In this document: positions 20,511 through 32,815 of the stretch, one piece after another
Position numbering within the stretch: position 1 is the first letter of the stretch
Layout of the letters: each line of letters opens with the position of its first letter
Source: Siphonodentalium dalli
Lineage: Eukaryota > Mollusca > Scaphopoda > Gadilida > Siphonodentaliidae
Direction of reading: 5' to 3'
Assembly: GCA_032622095.1 (NCBI GenBank)
Contig: CP136069.1
Coordinates: 167,454,394-167,518,393, forward strand
DNA: 64,000 nt
Translations under genes and position numbers: made by a program
The notes under the pieces: model-generated
The model's database searches: none
Told to the model about the DNA's origin: nothing
What the model saw: only the letters and a program-made list of their open reading frames with translations

Positions 20511-23111
20511 AATAAAGAAGACAGTTTGAAGAAAGTAATGTATAACACGAGAAACGGGAAAACTTGAAATATGGAAGTATGCAAATTTCCCACATAAAAA
20601 GTGTTATTAACCCCGCAAATGCCGGTATTGGCTAAGAGAGCCCGCGGGAGAAACCGGGTGTCTTCGTGTAGGTTACACTGGTGTAAATAGGGTTCGGAGT
20701 GACATCTAGCGGATGCGGGAGGAATATATAGGAGAGAATAAAATAGACACTGGGCCCTGATTGGTCAATAGCCTTGTGTGATTTTTGCATTAAAAAATCG
20801 TCACACGTCTTCCCTATGATTTCCCATAGGTAAAATAGCCATTGGCACAGGAATTAACCCTTTGTAGTGAAGTTTGAATTTTTTTGGTATGGTCTAAAAT
20901 ATGACAGTATTTTTTCATGCGGTTCTGACACTAGTTACGAAAACACAAGATTTAAAGGCGAATTCCCTGCTAGACGGACATGACTTTTTTGCGTAAAAAG
21001 TTCCCCAAATGTCAATTAATTTTACAGGGTAAAACGATAACCAAAGGACGATTCTGTGCCCCTACATGTAACTGATAGCTGATTTGTGTCGTTTTCAATG
21101 GTATATTGGCGAGCGTATTCTGTACACGTTACACCACTCACATCTTAATGCCAGCCACTCCACCTCCGTGCACCAAAACACCACACAACCAACGCGCAGT
21201 TACGAACGAATACACCAGTCTGACGCCCAAGCACATACACGTGCGTCCATACAGCGAAATACACGAGGAAAAGCCACATGGACACACCCTATTTCTCACC
21301 ACAAAAAACAAAACCCACAACACACACCCACCCCCATGTGCACGTGTACACGATTTATGATATATATTATTTGCATGACCCACGATTATATATGTGTACA
21401 TGTATGTATTGTGTATTAATATTTATACTGTGTGATACCGAACACGTCCGGCGATTGGAAAATAAATTCTTAGTCTGATTTTGTTTATACGTGGTGTTGC
21501 AGCTTGGTAAGCCCATGCTGACCACGTGTGTTACATAGACACAATAAAGAGGTGACAGGCCCATCGACATCCAGATGAGAAGGCACACAAGTGTGGCACA
21601 CATACTACACTGTGATCATATATGTATGGGCGTTTGGGGTTAAAATATAATCGTCACAATATTATCTGATGACTTTTGAAAAAGCCAGACATTGTATAAT
21701 TCGTAGCTATACTATATCTGTAAATTCGATAAGATGATTCGGTTTCATTGTCGTGTAACGGTCTACTCGAGTGGGAGCGAGTCATAAAGTCTGTAAAAAT
21801 AACATGATTATAACAAATCGTTGATACTTCGTAGCGTTCCATCCTGCATGTGGGGTCTATGTACAAACCCCAAGTATGTTATACTAAACGAATACCCGGT
21901 TAGTGGCATGCATACAAACGACAGCATTCACGTGCGTGTGATCAAGGCATCGCGTTATCATTCATTCGTCTTTTTGGACTCGCAAATTTGAACACCGTTG
22001 AACACCGAGATCGATGTTCAATTAATTTCAATTAAAATCCATTCATAATAGATATGTACACAATATTTCGAACATGTTATGGATTCATATTTCAGATGAC
22101 ATTCGCAGTCAAATTGATCAGTCTCAGTTACAGATGAAAACACGCGAAAACTCATCAGAACTCCTTAAGTGCTACGCATATTTACTGCACAGAAGATCCG
22201 CTTTTAGTGTCATATTGGTCCGCGAATTTGACATCTATCTGGACCGACAGTGGTCCCTCCATATCGTGCGCATATTGAGAATGACACTGATTGTTTTTAA
22301 TTCTGTTCAGTCATATATGCTTCATTGACAGATTCAGCTATATACCGGCATTTGTTTTGGCAGCGTTGAAAGCCAGCAACTATACTAGTGGATGTATGTT
22401 CTCGAAAATTTGAGTGAGCAAAAGCAAAAACACTATTGAAAAAAAATCGCTAAAATGTATTAAATGGTTTGATCTGGGAGAACTGACTGACAGCGGGTGA
22501 GTAAATACTGCTGCTTCGCGTGAGCGAACATATGCGTTGTTCGTTGTCTGTTTTACGATGATAAAGAAACATATTCCCATATCATATACGTGACTTTCCC
22601 ATTCAGTCTGGTTTGGCGATACATTCCGGGTTGGCGATACCACGTACACGGGTGTGGAAATCAAGTGTTTGCTCGATGTACATGTATATTCAGTTCTGGT
22701 TAAAACACAGACTCAACTGCTATCGCAGTACTGAGTCTGGATAATTTTATTTGGGGGGGGATTTCCATTACCACCAGCAGCAGCATTACATGTAGATCAG
22801 TGTAAGCCAATCACATCTATCAATAAAGCGACGCAGGATCATGCAGCCATTCGGGTGATAGTTGGAATGCCTATACAGTGGTACATTATATTCGCCATAT
22901 AGCTAAAATAGCGCTATATATATTATCTGTCACATTCAAAATTGCACACAAAATTAGAGATTACATTCAACAAATTATAAACTCTAAAATACCTAGCAAG
23001 GAGTATAGAAGTACGTATTTCCATTTCAACAGTTATCACCTGTTTGGAGCGGATATACAAGATATATATGTGATTCGTAAATATATTCTGTACGCTGTGG
23101 CGTCATACTGC
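20511..23111. other. No gene recognised; CA-rich low complexity near 21170-21345
   Basis: About 2.6 kb without a convincing gene. The overlapping frames at 21084-21419 arise from CA/AC-rich low-complexity sequence. A G-run lies at 22745-22753. No tRNA or rRNA was recognised. A distant, lowly conserved exon cannot be excluded. Confidence 0.4.
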
Positions 23112-24575
23112 GAGAGTGGCTAAAATGCAAGCTTGGCGCCAAGCTTGGCAGTTTTTAAGGCAGGTGACTAAAAGACAAGCTTGGCGTTTTCAAATTTTTA
23201 AAAAGCCTTTTAAACGCTGTTTTCGGGTGAATTATGCGGGAATAGCACCAGTTAATTACTTATATGGCCCATTTTCGTAAATTAATCGACAATAGTGGCA
23301 GTAATGTCCCCGATTGGTTGGTTAATAGGGGGCGTGGTCACAAAATCAAAACATCGTCTTTTTACGCAGATTTCTTGTCGGTTTTTGGTCGATTTCTCTT
23401 TTTAAACATCAGTTGGACTAAGTTTTTTATTCGAAACATGTTAAATGGTTATCATTTATCACTCTCATAGTCGAGCTTGGCGGTTTTGAACATTATATAC
23501 AAAGAATTTTTGACTTTTAGATGACCGACCACCGAACCGCCAACCTCGAATAAAAAATCAAAATATTAAGCTGAATTTTCGCCGATTTCTCGTTTCTAAA
23601 ACACGTTCCATCTAGTTTTTATGTATAAACGTGTAAAATGATTATCATTCTTCACAAATATAATCGGGCTTGGCGGTTTTGAACATTATATACAAAGAAT
23701 TTTTGACTTTTAGATGACCGACCACCGAACCGCCAAGCTCGAATAAAAAATAAAAATATTAAGCTGAATTTTCGCCGATTTCTCGTTTCTAAAACACGTT
23801 CCATCTAGTTTTTATGTAAAAACGTGTAAAATTATTATCATTCTTCACAAATATAATCGGGCTTGGCGGTTTTGAACATTATATACAAAGAAGTTTTAAC
23901 ATTTTGATGACCGACCACCGAACCGCCAAGCTCAAATTTTAAATCAAAATATAAAGCTGAATTTCGGCCGATTTCTCGTTTCTAAAACACGTTCCAGCTA
24001 GTTTTCATGTAAAAACATGTAAAATGATTATCATTCTTCACAAATATAATCGAGCTTGGCGGTTTTTAATATTTTATATTAAGAATTTTGGACATTTTGA
24101 TGACCGATGGCTGGTTAATAGGGGGTTTTTATTTTTATTCGAGCTTGGCGTTCGGTGGTCGGTCATCTAAAAGTCAAAAATTCTTCGCATATAATGTTCA
24201 AAACCGCCAAGCTCGACTATGAGAGTGATAAATGATAACCATTCAACATGTTTCGAATAAAAAACTTAGTCCAACTGATGTTTAAAAAGAGAAATCGACC
24301 AAAAACCGACAAGAAATCTGCGTAAAAAGACGATGTTTTGATTTTGTGACCACGCCCCCTATTAACCAACCAATCGGGAACATTACTGCCACTATTGTCG
24401 ATTAATTTACGAAAATGGGCCATATAAGTAATTAACTGGTGCTATTCCCGCATAATTCACCCGAAAACATCGTTTAAAAGGCTTTTTAAAAATTTGAAAA
24501 CGCCAAGCTTGTCTTTTAGTCACCTGCCTTAAAAACTGCCAAGCTTGGCGCCAAGCTTGCATTTTAGCCACTCTC
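23112..24575. mobile_element. 1.46-kb inverted-repeat element with ~450-bp arms and 193-bp tandem core
   Basis: Ends read GAGAGTGGCTAAAATGCAAG and its reverse complement. The arms (23112-23565 and 24128-24575) are almost identical and include a self-complementary CAAGCTTGGCGCCAAGCTTG. Between them, a unit starting G(A/G)GCTTGGCGG repeats at 23473, 23666, 23859 and 24052, exactly 193 bp apart. Each unit carries GCTTGGCGGTT near one end and AACCGCCAAGC inside, so it can also fold. The identical 68-aa frames in the two arms are a by-product of the palindrome. This is a foldback element or an inverted duplication; LINE-C begins directly at its right end. Confidence 0.8.
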
Positions 24576-27500
24576 CCGTATTGTCACCAATCGATCCGAC
24601 ATGTGCTGGTCAACGTCAAAACATTTCCTCATGTAAACGTGTCACGATAGGGGATTCCCATTATTATAGTAACCCTATTCGAGAGGAAGCTTGTCTGGGT
24701 ATTTTTGATCAAATTACGCCAAGCGGAAACAATTCTACACTGTATGACAAATGCCTGGAAAGCTTGCGCGTAAATACTGACCACACTAATGTGGCGACTT
24801 TTGACTGCACCGTAAATGACCACAGCATAGATACATGTACCAGTAATAACCGATGCGATAATATGGGAGTAAAACGTTGTCCACTTAATACTATAAGCTT
24901 GGATGAGGTGAACATGAAACGCACATACACTATGAATTATGATAATAACAACACTGTTCATAAAATTGTCACGAACGAATTAACAGATTATGTGTATACT
25001 AACAATCATGACGAATCTGTTAAGGGAGGTAAATCTAAAAACAATAACAGAGACAATTACGACCATTCATATATGGCTGAGTATAATATGGGAGATAACT
25101 CACATATAGGATGTGGAAGTATATACACTAACACATATGTTAATCATAATAATGGTTCTGCAGCAAGCATTGATAAAGTTCTCATTGATTTTGGTGCTAA
25201 TATGAAGCCCCATTATGAAATATGTGATAATGATTTTAAATGTGCTAATGTTAATGAAAATTGCTGTCTTGACAGCGATTTTGTTTCTCTTATGGATGCT
25301 GAGTATATGACATACCGGTACTCGCCTAGTATGGTTGATCACATAGCTATGAGTGCTAGTAACTGTTGTGTAAATGGTGAAGAGGTGGAGAATAGAACTT
25401 CAAACTCTGGCAACGCTCTTTATGACCATCTTGTCACTAATGGTCATGAGGAATGCGATTTTGAAACTTATTCTGAAAATAGTGTTAACAGCGATAGACA
25501 TAAATCTATTGTTATGGTTGCTGATTTTATACCACTTGCTACTGGTATAAATGACCATAATGTCATTGATGGTGACTGTGATGTAAAATTTGGTGCTAGA
25601 AAAAAAGATTACGCTTTTCGTGTACACAATTTGGAGAAACATGCACTACAATCGTACAGAAGATGTACCAATTATTTAGCACAAAAACAGGATGGAGATT
25701 TTAATAGCGATAGTGAGAAAATGGAATACGAATATAATTGTATTCACGATAGAATTGTGAATTACACGACAAGATCTCACACATCGGATATAACTTTGAG
25801 ATCGTTTAATGGTAGCCATCCTGAATTGTCTGATTATATTAGGGATGCAAGGGAGATATTGTACGGTGACTTAGATGATCAATCGATTGATGTCAATGGA
25901 CATGAGTATTCAAGAATATCAATGCCCATCGACATCACCGACAATAATACACCAAATAAAGATAATAGGCAAGAAAAATATTGTGCTGTAAATCAGTATA
26001 CAGGTGAATACAATTATGGTATTATGAGCACAAATGTTACTCATGAAAATTATTGTGTTGCAAATGATGTTAACATATGTAGCACCGGTCATTGTGTATC
26101 TGTTGTTAATGATAATTGTATGCCATATCATGCTTGCACTGATAATTACAATCATTGGATTCCAAAACATGGTAAACATCGGAACATGAACATAGATTAT
26201 GAAGATAACATAGACCAAAATAAAATAAACGCGCACACAAACTCGTGTACTTCAATCACAGAAAACGACATACAACCGAAACTCTCCGAAATTATTGGTA
26301 ACGTTAGGGAAACCCTGTATGGCTACATAGATGACCAACTTTTATTAGAACCGAACGAGATAACATCTGTGTCTCAAAAAACGCCAACTAACAATAACCA
26401 GTCGACACTTGTGAATGCCCCACAAAGTAACAAAACGGTATCTATTCTGTCTATTAACGTTTGCGGTCTACGACAAAAATTACATTACCCTGAGTTTCAA
26501 AACATGTGCCAAAACCATGACATCATATGTTTCATGGAAACCAAGACTGATGACTGCGATGTACTTGAATTGCCTGGTTATACATTCTACATGAAAAATA
26601 GACAGAAATTATCTAATATCAGATCTGGAGGAATAGTGGTAGGAGTCCGGGATAATACCCAGATTAACGTCCGGGTTATCCCTACAAATTGTAAATTCGT
26701 TTCGTGGTTTGAGATACATAGTCAATCATCGGGAAACCTGTTTAGATTGATATTGGGTGCAATATATATCCCACCAGAGAGCAGTAGATACACCTCAACC
26801 GATGCAATGGTACAAATAGAATCAGAATACCTTGATTTCATCGAACGATGGGATGATGTAAAAATCATATTAACTGGTGACTTTAATTCACGGGTCAGCA
26901 CAGACATAGATTTTGCGATGATCGATGATGACGATCTACTTCTCCTACCATCGTGTATACTTAATCAAATATGCGAACATTTGGCACGGATAGATGATGC
27001 AGGATGGTCACGTGAGCGCACAAGTAAGGACGAATCAAAGAATAGTTACGGTAACAAACTACTTGACTTTTGTAAACGTAATATATTCTCTATCCTTAAC
27101 GGAAGAGTGGGACAAGATATAAATGTTGGAGCCCTGACGTGCAAAGATGCATCAGTGGTTGATTATTCTATATGCTCGTCATCGACTATCCCTATCATCA
27201 GGGACTTTCACATACTGGATTACAATGCATTATTTTCCGACATACACACTGGCATTGTCACTATCATATCATGGGACAAACCTGGTGAAACTGCTTACCC
27301 TAGTGTTCTTTCAAACGAGGTCAAAACGAAACGGGTTTGTAAACCTAAATGGAATAATATTAAAAGTGGGGACTTTGTTTGTAATCTAGACACGAGCTAT
27401 ATTTCTTTAGTAAAGTCGAAACTTGACAATCTAATGTCGTCTGAAACCGAAGTGGATGATAACTCTCGCGCAATAAATGAAATTGTACAAGATATTACAA

Positions 27501-29885
27501 ACATAGTGATAGGCGCAGCTCACAAAACATTCGGTACCAGTGTATACTCATCGAACCGACCAAAAGCAACTCGTAAGCATCACAATAAACCATGGTTCAC
27601 AGTTAACTGTAAAACAGCGCGCAAAGAATACCGACAATCTGAAAGAACTTTTAAGTCTAAACGTGACGCTTTCTCGAAATGTTCGATGAAGAGAGCAGCC
27701 AAAATGTACAAACGAGAAATGGACTCTGCTATTAAGAAACACAGAGAGGCAATGGATATGGAAATGTCAAATATGAAATCTCACAACCCTCGCGATTTCT
27801 GGAAACTTTTAACAAGTAAAGAACCACAAAAGAATCATGTTATCCAAATGGCACCATTGACTGAATTCTTTCGCGATATAAACGCCGATCATGTGGAGGA
27901 TAAGCCCCCCGAAATTCCGAAACTTTCGGATCGTATGCCAACTGTTGAAACTTTAGATAAACCCATTAGTAAGACGGAAATAGAACTAGCACTAAAGTCC
28001 CTAAAGAATAATAAGTCGAGCGGACACGACAACATACTGAACGAGTATCTGAAAACATCATCCCCGCGACTGATGGAGATATATCACAAACTTTTTAATA
28101 AGATTTTGGACTCGGGTTGTGTGCCAACTGAATGGTTAATTGGAACGATTATACCTATATATAAAAATAAGGGTAACCCAAATGACCCCAAGAACTATAG
28201 GCCTATCACACTTCTGAGTTGTTTTGGTAAATTGTTCACAAAGATTCTGTCTAATAGACTAAATGAGTTTGTCGAAGATAATGATATTCTGCTTCAGAAT
28301 CAGACGGGCTTCCGCAGAAAATTTTCGACGTTAGACAACATTTTTATACTTCATATTTTGAGTGAATTGTCAAAAACATTGAAGGCAAGACTCATATGCG
28401 CTTTTATCGACTTTGAAAAAGCGTTTGATAAGGTGTGGCGCCCCGGGCTATGGTCAAAACTACTGCAATATGGAATAAGTGGGAAAGTATTCAAAATAGT
28501 CACGAATATGTACAGAAATATAAAATCATGTATTCAGGTTAATGGGAATAAATCTGATTATTTCCCATGCCTTTCAGGAGTCAGACAGGGTGAAAACTTG
28601 TCCCCTTTATTATTCTCTCTTTTCCTGAATGATCTTCAAACCTTTATGGATAATCAAAACGGAATAAGTCTTAACAAAATCGGAAGAGAATTGGAAACTG
28701 AACTGGGTATATTACTAGATCTATTCCTAATTTTATGGCCCCAGAAAACTCCAGAAACACCTTGACAAATTTAGCGAATATTGCGAAAAATGGAAACTGA
28801 AAGTTAATGTTGAAAAAACTAAAATTTTAGTCCTTTCAGGACGCAGCGTACCAAAAAATCGTATTTTCAAATATGATGGTAAAATCATTGAAAGGGTTCA
28901 GAACTTCACTTATATGGGAATACACTTCAGACGATCTGGCTCTTTCGCGGCAGCAAAAACAACTCTTGTAGAAAAGGCAACAAAAGCTATGTACGCATTA
29001 ATTGGAAAGTCTAGAAAAAATTGCCTGTCGATCAGAAATATGTTTTATCTCTTTGATTCCTTGGTTTCGCCTATTGCTTTGTATGGATGTGAAATTTGGG
29101 GATTTGCTAACAACGATATAGTTGAAAACTTACACCGGAAATTCATTAAACACATCTTAAGATTAAAACCATCTACCCCGAATTACATGGTGTATGGCGA
29201 AAGCGGACGGCTACCGCTTAGTATAATGATTAATACACGAATGATCAAGTTTTGGTGCAAAGTGGTAAACAACGAAGATCGCATATACAGCAAAGTACTA
29301 TATAAGTTAGCTTATAGCTTATCACATGAAAATGATTATTGTTTTCCATGGCTCCGTAAGATTCGCGACATTTTGCTTGATTCTAGTCAATCCCACTTAT
29401 TGGCAGCTGATCGAATTCAGAATGTAGACCAGCTAACTGATTAAGTAAGATGCTGCCTTATAGAAAAATTTGTCTCGAGTTGGTCGACAGACATTGATAA
29501 CTCTAGCAGAGGTGTCATTTATAGAATATACAAGCACAATTTCCACTTTGAAGAATATCTAGATTGTAGTAATAGAAACGATCGAACAACTTTATGTAAA
29601 TTCCGAACGTGCAACCACAAACTCCCAGTTGAGGTGGGTAGATGGCAAAACATTGATCTCGAAGATCGTATTTGCACGCTATGCTCTTCGACAAGAGTTG
29701 GCGATGAATTCCACTACCTGTTTAAGTGTGAACACTTTAATTTTCTTAGAAACCGCCTACTGCCGAAAGAATTCACTGAAAGACCAAATGTTATAGTCAT
29801 GAGCGAATTACTAAATACAAAAGACAAACAATTATATCGCCGGCTATGTATATTAATACGACACATTATAAAGGAATTTAATTAG
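24576..29885 (+). pseudogene. LINE-C polyprotein: long N-terminal region, endonuclease, reverse transcriptase (broken)
   Basis: Numbering runs from the frame opening at 24545. Residues 1-~630 are rich in Asn, Asp, Tyr, His and Cys and match no domain I know. A motif (L-S-x-x-I-x-x-x-RE-x-LYG-x-x-DDQ) occurs twice, near 425 and 578. The EEP endonuclease starts near 631: SINVCGL, CFMETKT, LTGDFNS, FSDIHTGI. The RT has KNYRPITLL, FIDFEKAFDKVW (motif A, near 1287) and SGVRQG...SPLLF (near 1344). The YADD region is destroyed: at about 28700-28740 the frame reads LLDLFLILWP and then shifts. The sequence resumes in another frame (28770-29885) with a stop at 29442-29444 and a C-terminal CTLC...HYLFKC zinc motif. 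The first in-frame ATG is only at 24863. The element is inactive. Confidence 0.88.
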
Positions 29886-30110
29886 ATTAGGAAGGTGTAT
29901 TACCCATTGGTTCAATGATATCATAAATGTGTATATTACAGCGATGTTACATGTATATCTGATCATATGTCTTTTATATAACACTGTTATGTTCTAGATA
30001 AACCATGTTGACCACATGTATATATGTAAATATTGTACACATATAATTATCTCCATACCTTTATTAAGGGAGTGAGAAATAAATGAATTTAATTACCGGA
30101 ATTTAATTAA
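24576..30110 (+). mobile_element. LINE-C: Jockey-superfamily-like non-LTR retrotransposon, decayed
   Basis: A plus-strand element with one very long reading frame, an EEP endonuclease, reverse transcriptase and a C-terminal zinc motif. The 3' end is AT-rich with GAAATAAATGAATTTAATTA and short AATT-type repeats near 30078-30120. Its 5' end abuts the inverted-repeat element at 24575. Sequence and domain order differ clearly from LINE-A and LINE-B, so it is a separate family. The clade is not certain by eye. Confidence 0.85.
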
Positions 30111-30125
30111 TTAATTAATTTAATT

Positions 30126-30235
30126 GCCACAGGAAAATATTTATTCACGCAGAGGGTGGTAAATAGCTGGAACTCTCTGCCAGACTTCGCTGTTGAGGCT
30201 CCAACACTCGATCAATTCAAAATATAGTTACATAG
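30126..30235 (+). pseudogene. LINE fragment: C-terminal end of a CR1/Rex-like reverse transcriptase
   Basis: In one frame the sequence reads FTQRVVNSWNSLPD and then VEAPTLDQFK before a stop. This WNSLP...A..L..FK ending is characteristic of CR1/Rex-type ORF2 C-termini. Only ~30 codons remain. It lies just past the LINE-C tail, so it is either an older remnant or the site into which LINE-C was inserted. Confidence 0.7.
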
Positions 30236-30965
30236 ACTCATTCTTCTATTATATAAAATACGAGTTCGATGACAAGTAATATGTTCAAGTGACTCACAAG
30301 TAAATATCGAATGACGATACATATATTTGTAAACAAGCATTGCAAATAATGTTATTGGGACGAAAAGTCGCAAGACTTGTTCCGCATTATGATGATGATG
30401 ATGATGATGATCGATGATGATTATGATATGATTGAAACAACAAATCACTATTATGATTATCGTTTCGTTATTTGTTTAAAATGCGTATCAATTGACATAT
30501 ACGCACCCGTTCCCTAATTAAAATCAACATATTTCGACAATTTTAGAGGATCTTCTGGGACTTCCGCAAATAGCGACCTACTGCGAATTGTCACAACCGG
30601 AAAAAAACTATTATCTATTTATAAAATGCCCAGCGAACCACAACTTTCTAAAATATTTAGAGATGTGTTTGACCTTGTTTCGAATGTTGTCATGTCATTC
30701 CCGGCAGAAAACATTCAAATGTATCCATAATGTGAAGTAATGTATCAAGCGTCTGATATTCATGCACCACGACGATCATCAATTCATGAGTATCGATGTC
30801 TGCAGGGATAGGACCCCTTGGTGTCCAATGATCCGCTCGTGTATTTTATGATGCGGCTAAACATTTACATTATATATTAGTTTCTACATTGTTTACGACA
30901 AAGGGTGGAAATGGCCATTGAATTTATATTCAATACTGTGAACAATAATGCAAATGTGTTTATTA
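30236..30965. other. No gene recognised; short (ATG)n tract
   Basis: AT-rich sequence with a GATGATGATGATGATGATGA tract near 30388-30410. No exon or RNA gene was identified. Confidence 0.45.
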
Positions 30966-31396
30966 TTGAAGGTACTTAAAACGATTCGATGGTCCCCATA
31001 TCATCAGATATGGACAACAACAACAATTTTTTTTGAAATGCCGCTTCAGTTATAGGAATCGATCAATTGCCCAAAAATAATGCTAACCACAGTCAACTAT
31101 AGTATAAAATTGCCCAAAACCTGTTATTTATCAACATTTTGTTCAACGAAATTTTTCCGGTTTGTCAAATATCTGACACAAAAAAGCCACTTGATTTTAG
31201 AGTTATCCATCTTCATTCGCAAATTGGTCGATAGTTTACTAGGCCATTTAAAATAAAAATAATAGAATTCAAACATCGATATCTGATCACTCTGAGCTTT
31301 GATGGGTGGGTTTCCCGACTCGAATCAAATATTTTTTACCCCCGAAGCCAAGGAAATAGTAAATTGCGAGCGTTAATTCTGATTGAGTACATTTAA
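30966..31396. mobile_element. Diverged copy of the AGGTACTCAATCCG inverted-repeat element
   Basis: The left end (GAAGGTACTTAAAACGATTCGATGG, about 30968) and right end (CTGATTGAGTACATTTAA) correspond to the better-preserved element at 52897-53386. Internal words GAGCTTTGATGGGTG, CGACTCGAATCAAATATTTTT and CCCCCGAAGCCA are shared. It is more decayed than that copy and non-coding. Confidence 0.7.
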
Positions 31397-31494
31397 GTTG
31401 ATTAATTTTGAACTTTCAGTAATGGATCACACATAATTGCAAACAAGTACAATGCAGCCACCACGATTATATTGTAATTACTAGTACAATACAC

Positions 31495-32815
31495 TACAAT
31501 AATTAATTTGTATAGCGCTCAATATTATGAGTACATATTGAACGGCGCTTTACATTACATCGAGCTCATTGCCTAATCAGCATAATACATGTACATGCAC
31601 ATATATCTAGGAATTAAATGCTACATCAAAGAGATATGTTTTGAGGCCGGTCTTAAACTTATTTAAATCAGTGAATATTTTCAAGTGAGGTCGAATGCTA
31701 TTCCATAGATGTGGACCTGCAAATGAAAATGCCCTATCGCCAAACGTTTTCTGTTTGTTGAAAGGAATGTACAAAAGCATACTACTATCAGATCGTAATT
31801 CATATGGACACACATTTCTGTCTTTGATCATATCCTGTATATACAATGGTGACATGTTATTACGATATTTGAATACAAGCAAAATAATTTTGAACATGAT
31901 TCGATACTCCACAGGCAGCCAGTGTAATTGCTTGAGAACTGGAGTTATATGTTCATTCCGAGGAGTATATGATACAACTCGCGCCGCAGCATTTAACACT
32001 TTTTGCAGGCGATCACACTGGTAATCCGGTAGTCCATACAGTAAAGAATAACAGTAATATAAGTGTGACGTGACGAAAGCATGGACCAATGTCTTAGTTT
32101 GAGTCTACATCGAGGTATTGTCTAATTTGTCGGATTTTGTATAAACCTATGAACGCCTTCTTACACATATTAGAGATATGGTTATCCATTGTCACGTTTG
32201 TTTCAAAATACGATACCAGGTTGCGAACAGTGTCGGCGTCTCCCACATGAATTGAACTGATGTTGACTTTCTGAAGTTGTTGTCGAGAACCAATGATTAT
32301 GAATTCAGTCTTATCGTCATTTATCATGAGTCGGTTGGTAATCATCCACGCTCTAATGTCCACAATACAGTTCTCCACAATTTGACGTGCTTTAGTTTCG
32401 CCTCTCTCTGTCAGTCGAAATGAAAAGTAGATTTGGGTATCATCTGCATAGCCGTGAACATTGGGGAGGTGACTTTCCACAACTGAGAATAATTTCGAAA
32501 TGTAGAATAAGAACAGCACGGGTCCAAGACAACTTCCTTGTGGAACTCCGCACTCGATGGGGAAATTTGTAGACTTTGAGCCATTAATGGATATTTGCTG
32601 TGATCGGTTCGCGAGGTAAGATTTCAACCAGATAGCTGCAGTACCGCGAACACCAAAGTCAGATTGTAGAGTGTCTAGACGAATATCATGGCGGACGGTG
32701 CCGAAAGCAGCGCTCAAATCTAGTAGCACAAGCAGAGTGACCTTTCTTGTTTCCATGCTGCAGAAAATATCAATTTGGACCTTAAGCAGCCGCTTCACGA
32801 TATTGACTCAAGTTA
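31495..32815 (-). mobile_element. LINE-D: 5'-truncated CR1/Rex-like retrotransposon
   Basis: A minus-strand fragment of about 1.3 kb containing the reverse transcriptase C-terminal half and 3' UTR. The 3' end carries AAAGCGCCGTTCAATATG and GAGCGCTATACAAATTAATT, similar to the 'GCGCTATATAAA' tails of CR1/Rex-like elements. The 5' end is cut inside the RT domain near 32810, the usual outcome of incomplete reverse transcription. Confidence 0.8.
31607..32798 (-). pseudogene. LINE-D ORF2 fragment: reverse transcriptase, frameshifted
   Basis: The first part (32798-32094) reads LLVLLDLSAAF (motif A), GVPQGSCLGPVLF (motif B), HGYADDTQIYF (catalytic YADD, intact) and NDDKTEF (motif D). It ends at a stop near 32094. 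The second part (32089-31607) continues in another frame with HAFVTSHLYYC, the LHWLPVEYRI thumb motif and FAGPHLWNSIRP, ending at a natural stop. A one-base shift near 32090 separates them. The endonuclease and N-terminal RT are absent, so this copy is dead. Confidence 0.88.

Noticed and set aside
21084-21419. Overlapping frames on both strands
   Set aside because: Produced by CA-rich low-complexity sequence lacking stops.
23264-24423. Two identical 68-codon frames (23264-23470 plus, 24217-24423 minus)
   Set aside because: They are the same sequence in the two arms of the inverted-repeat element; identity is explained by the palindrome and no protein family is recognised.
24545-24575. Start of LINE-C translation at 24545
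   Set aside because: The codon is TTG and lies inside the inverted-repeat element; homology and the first ATG (24863) do not support it.
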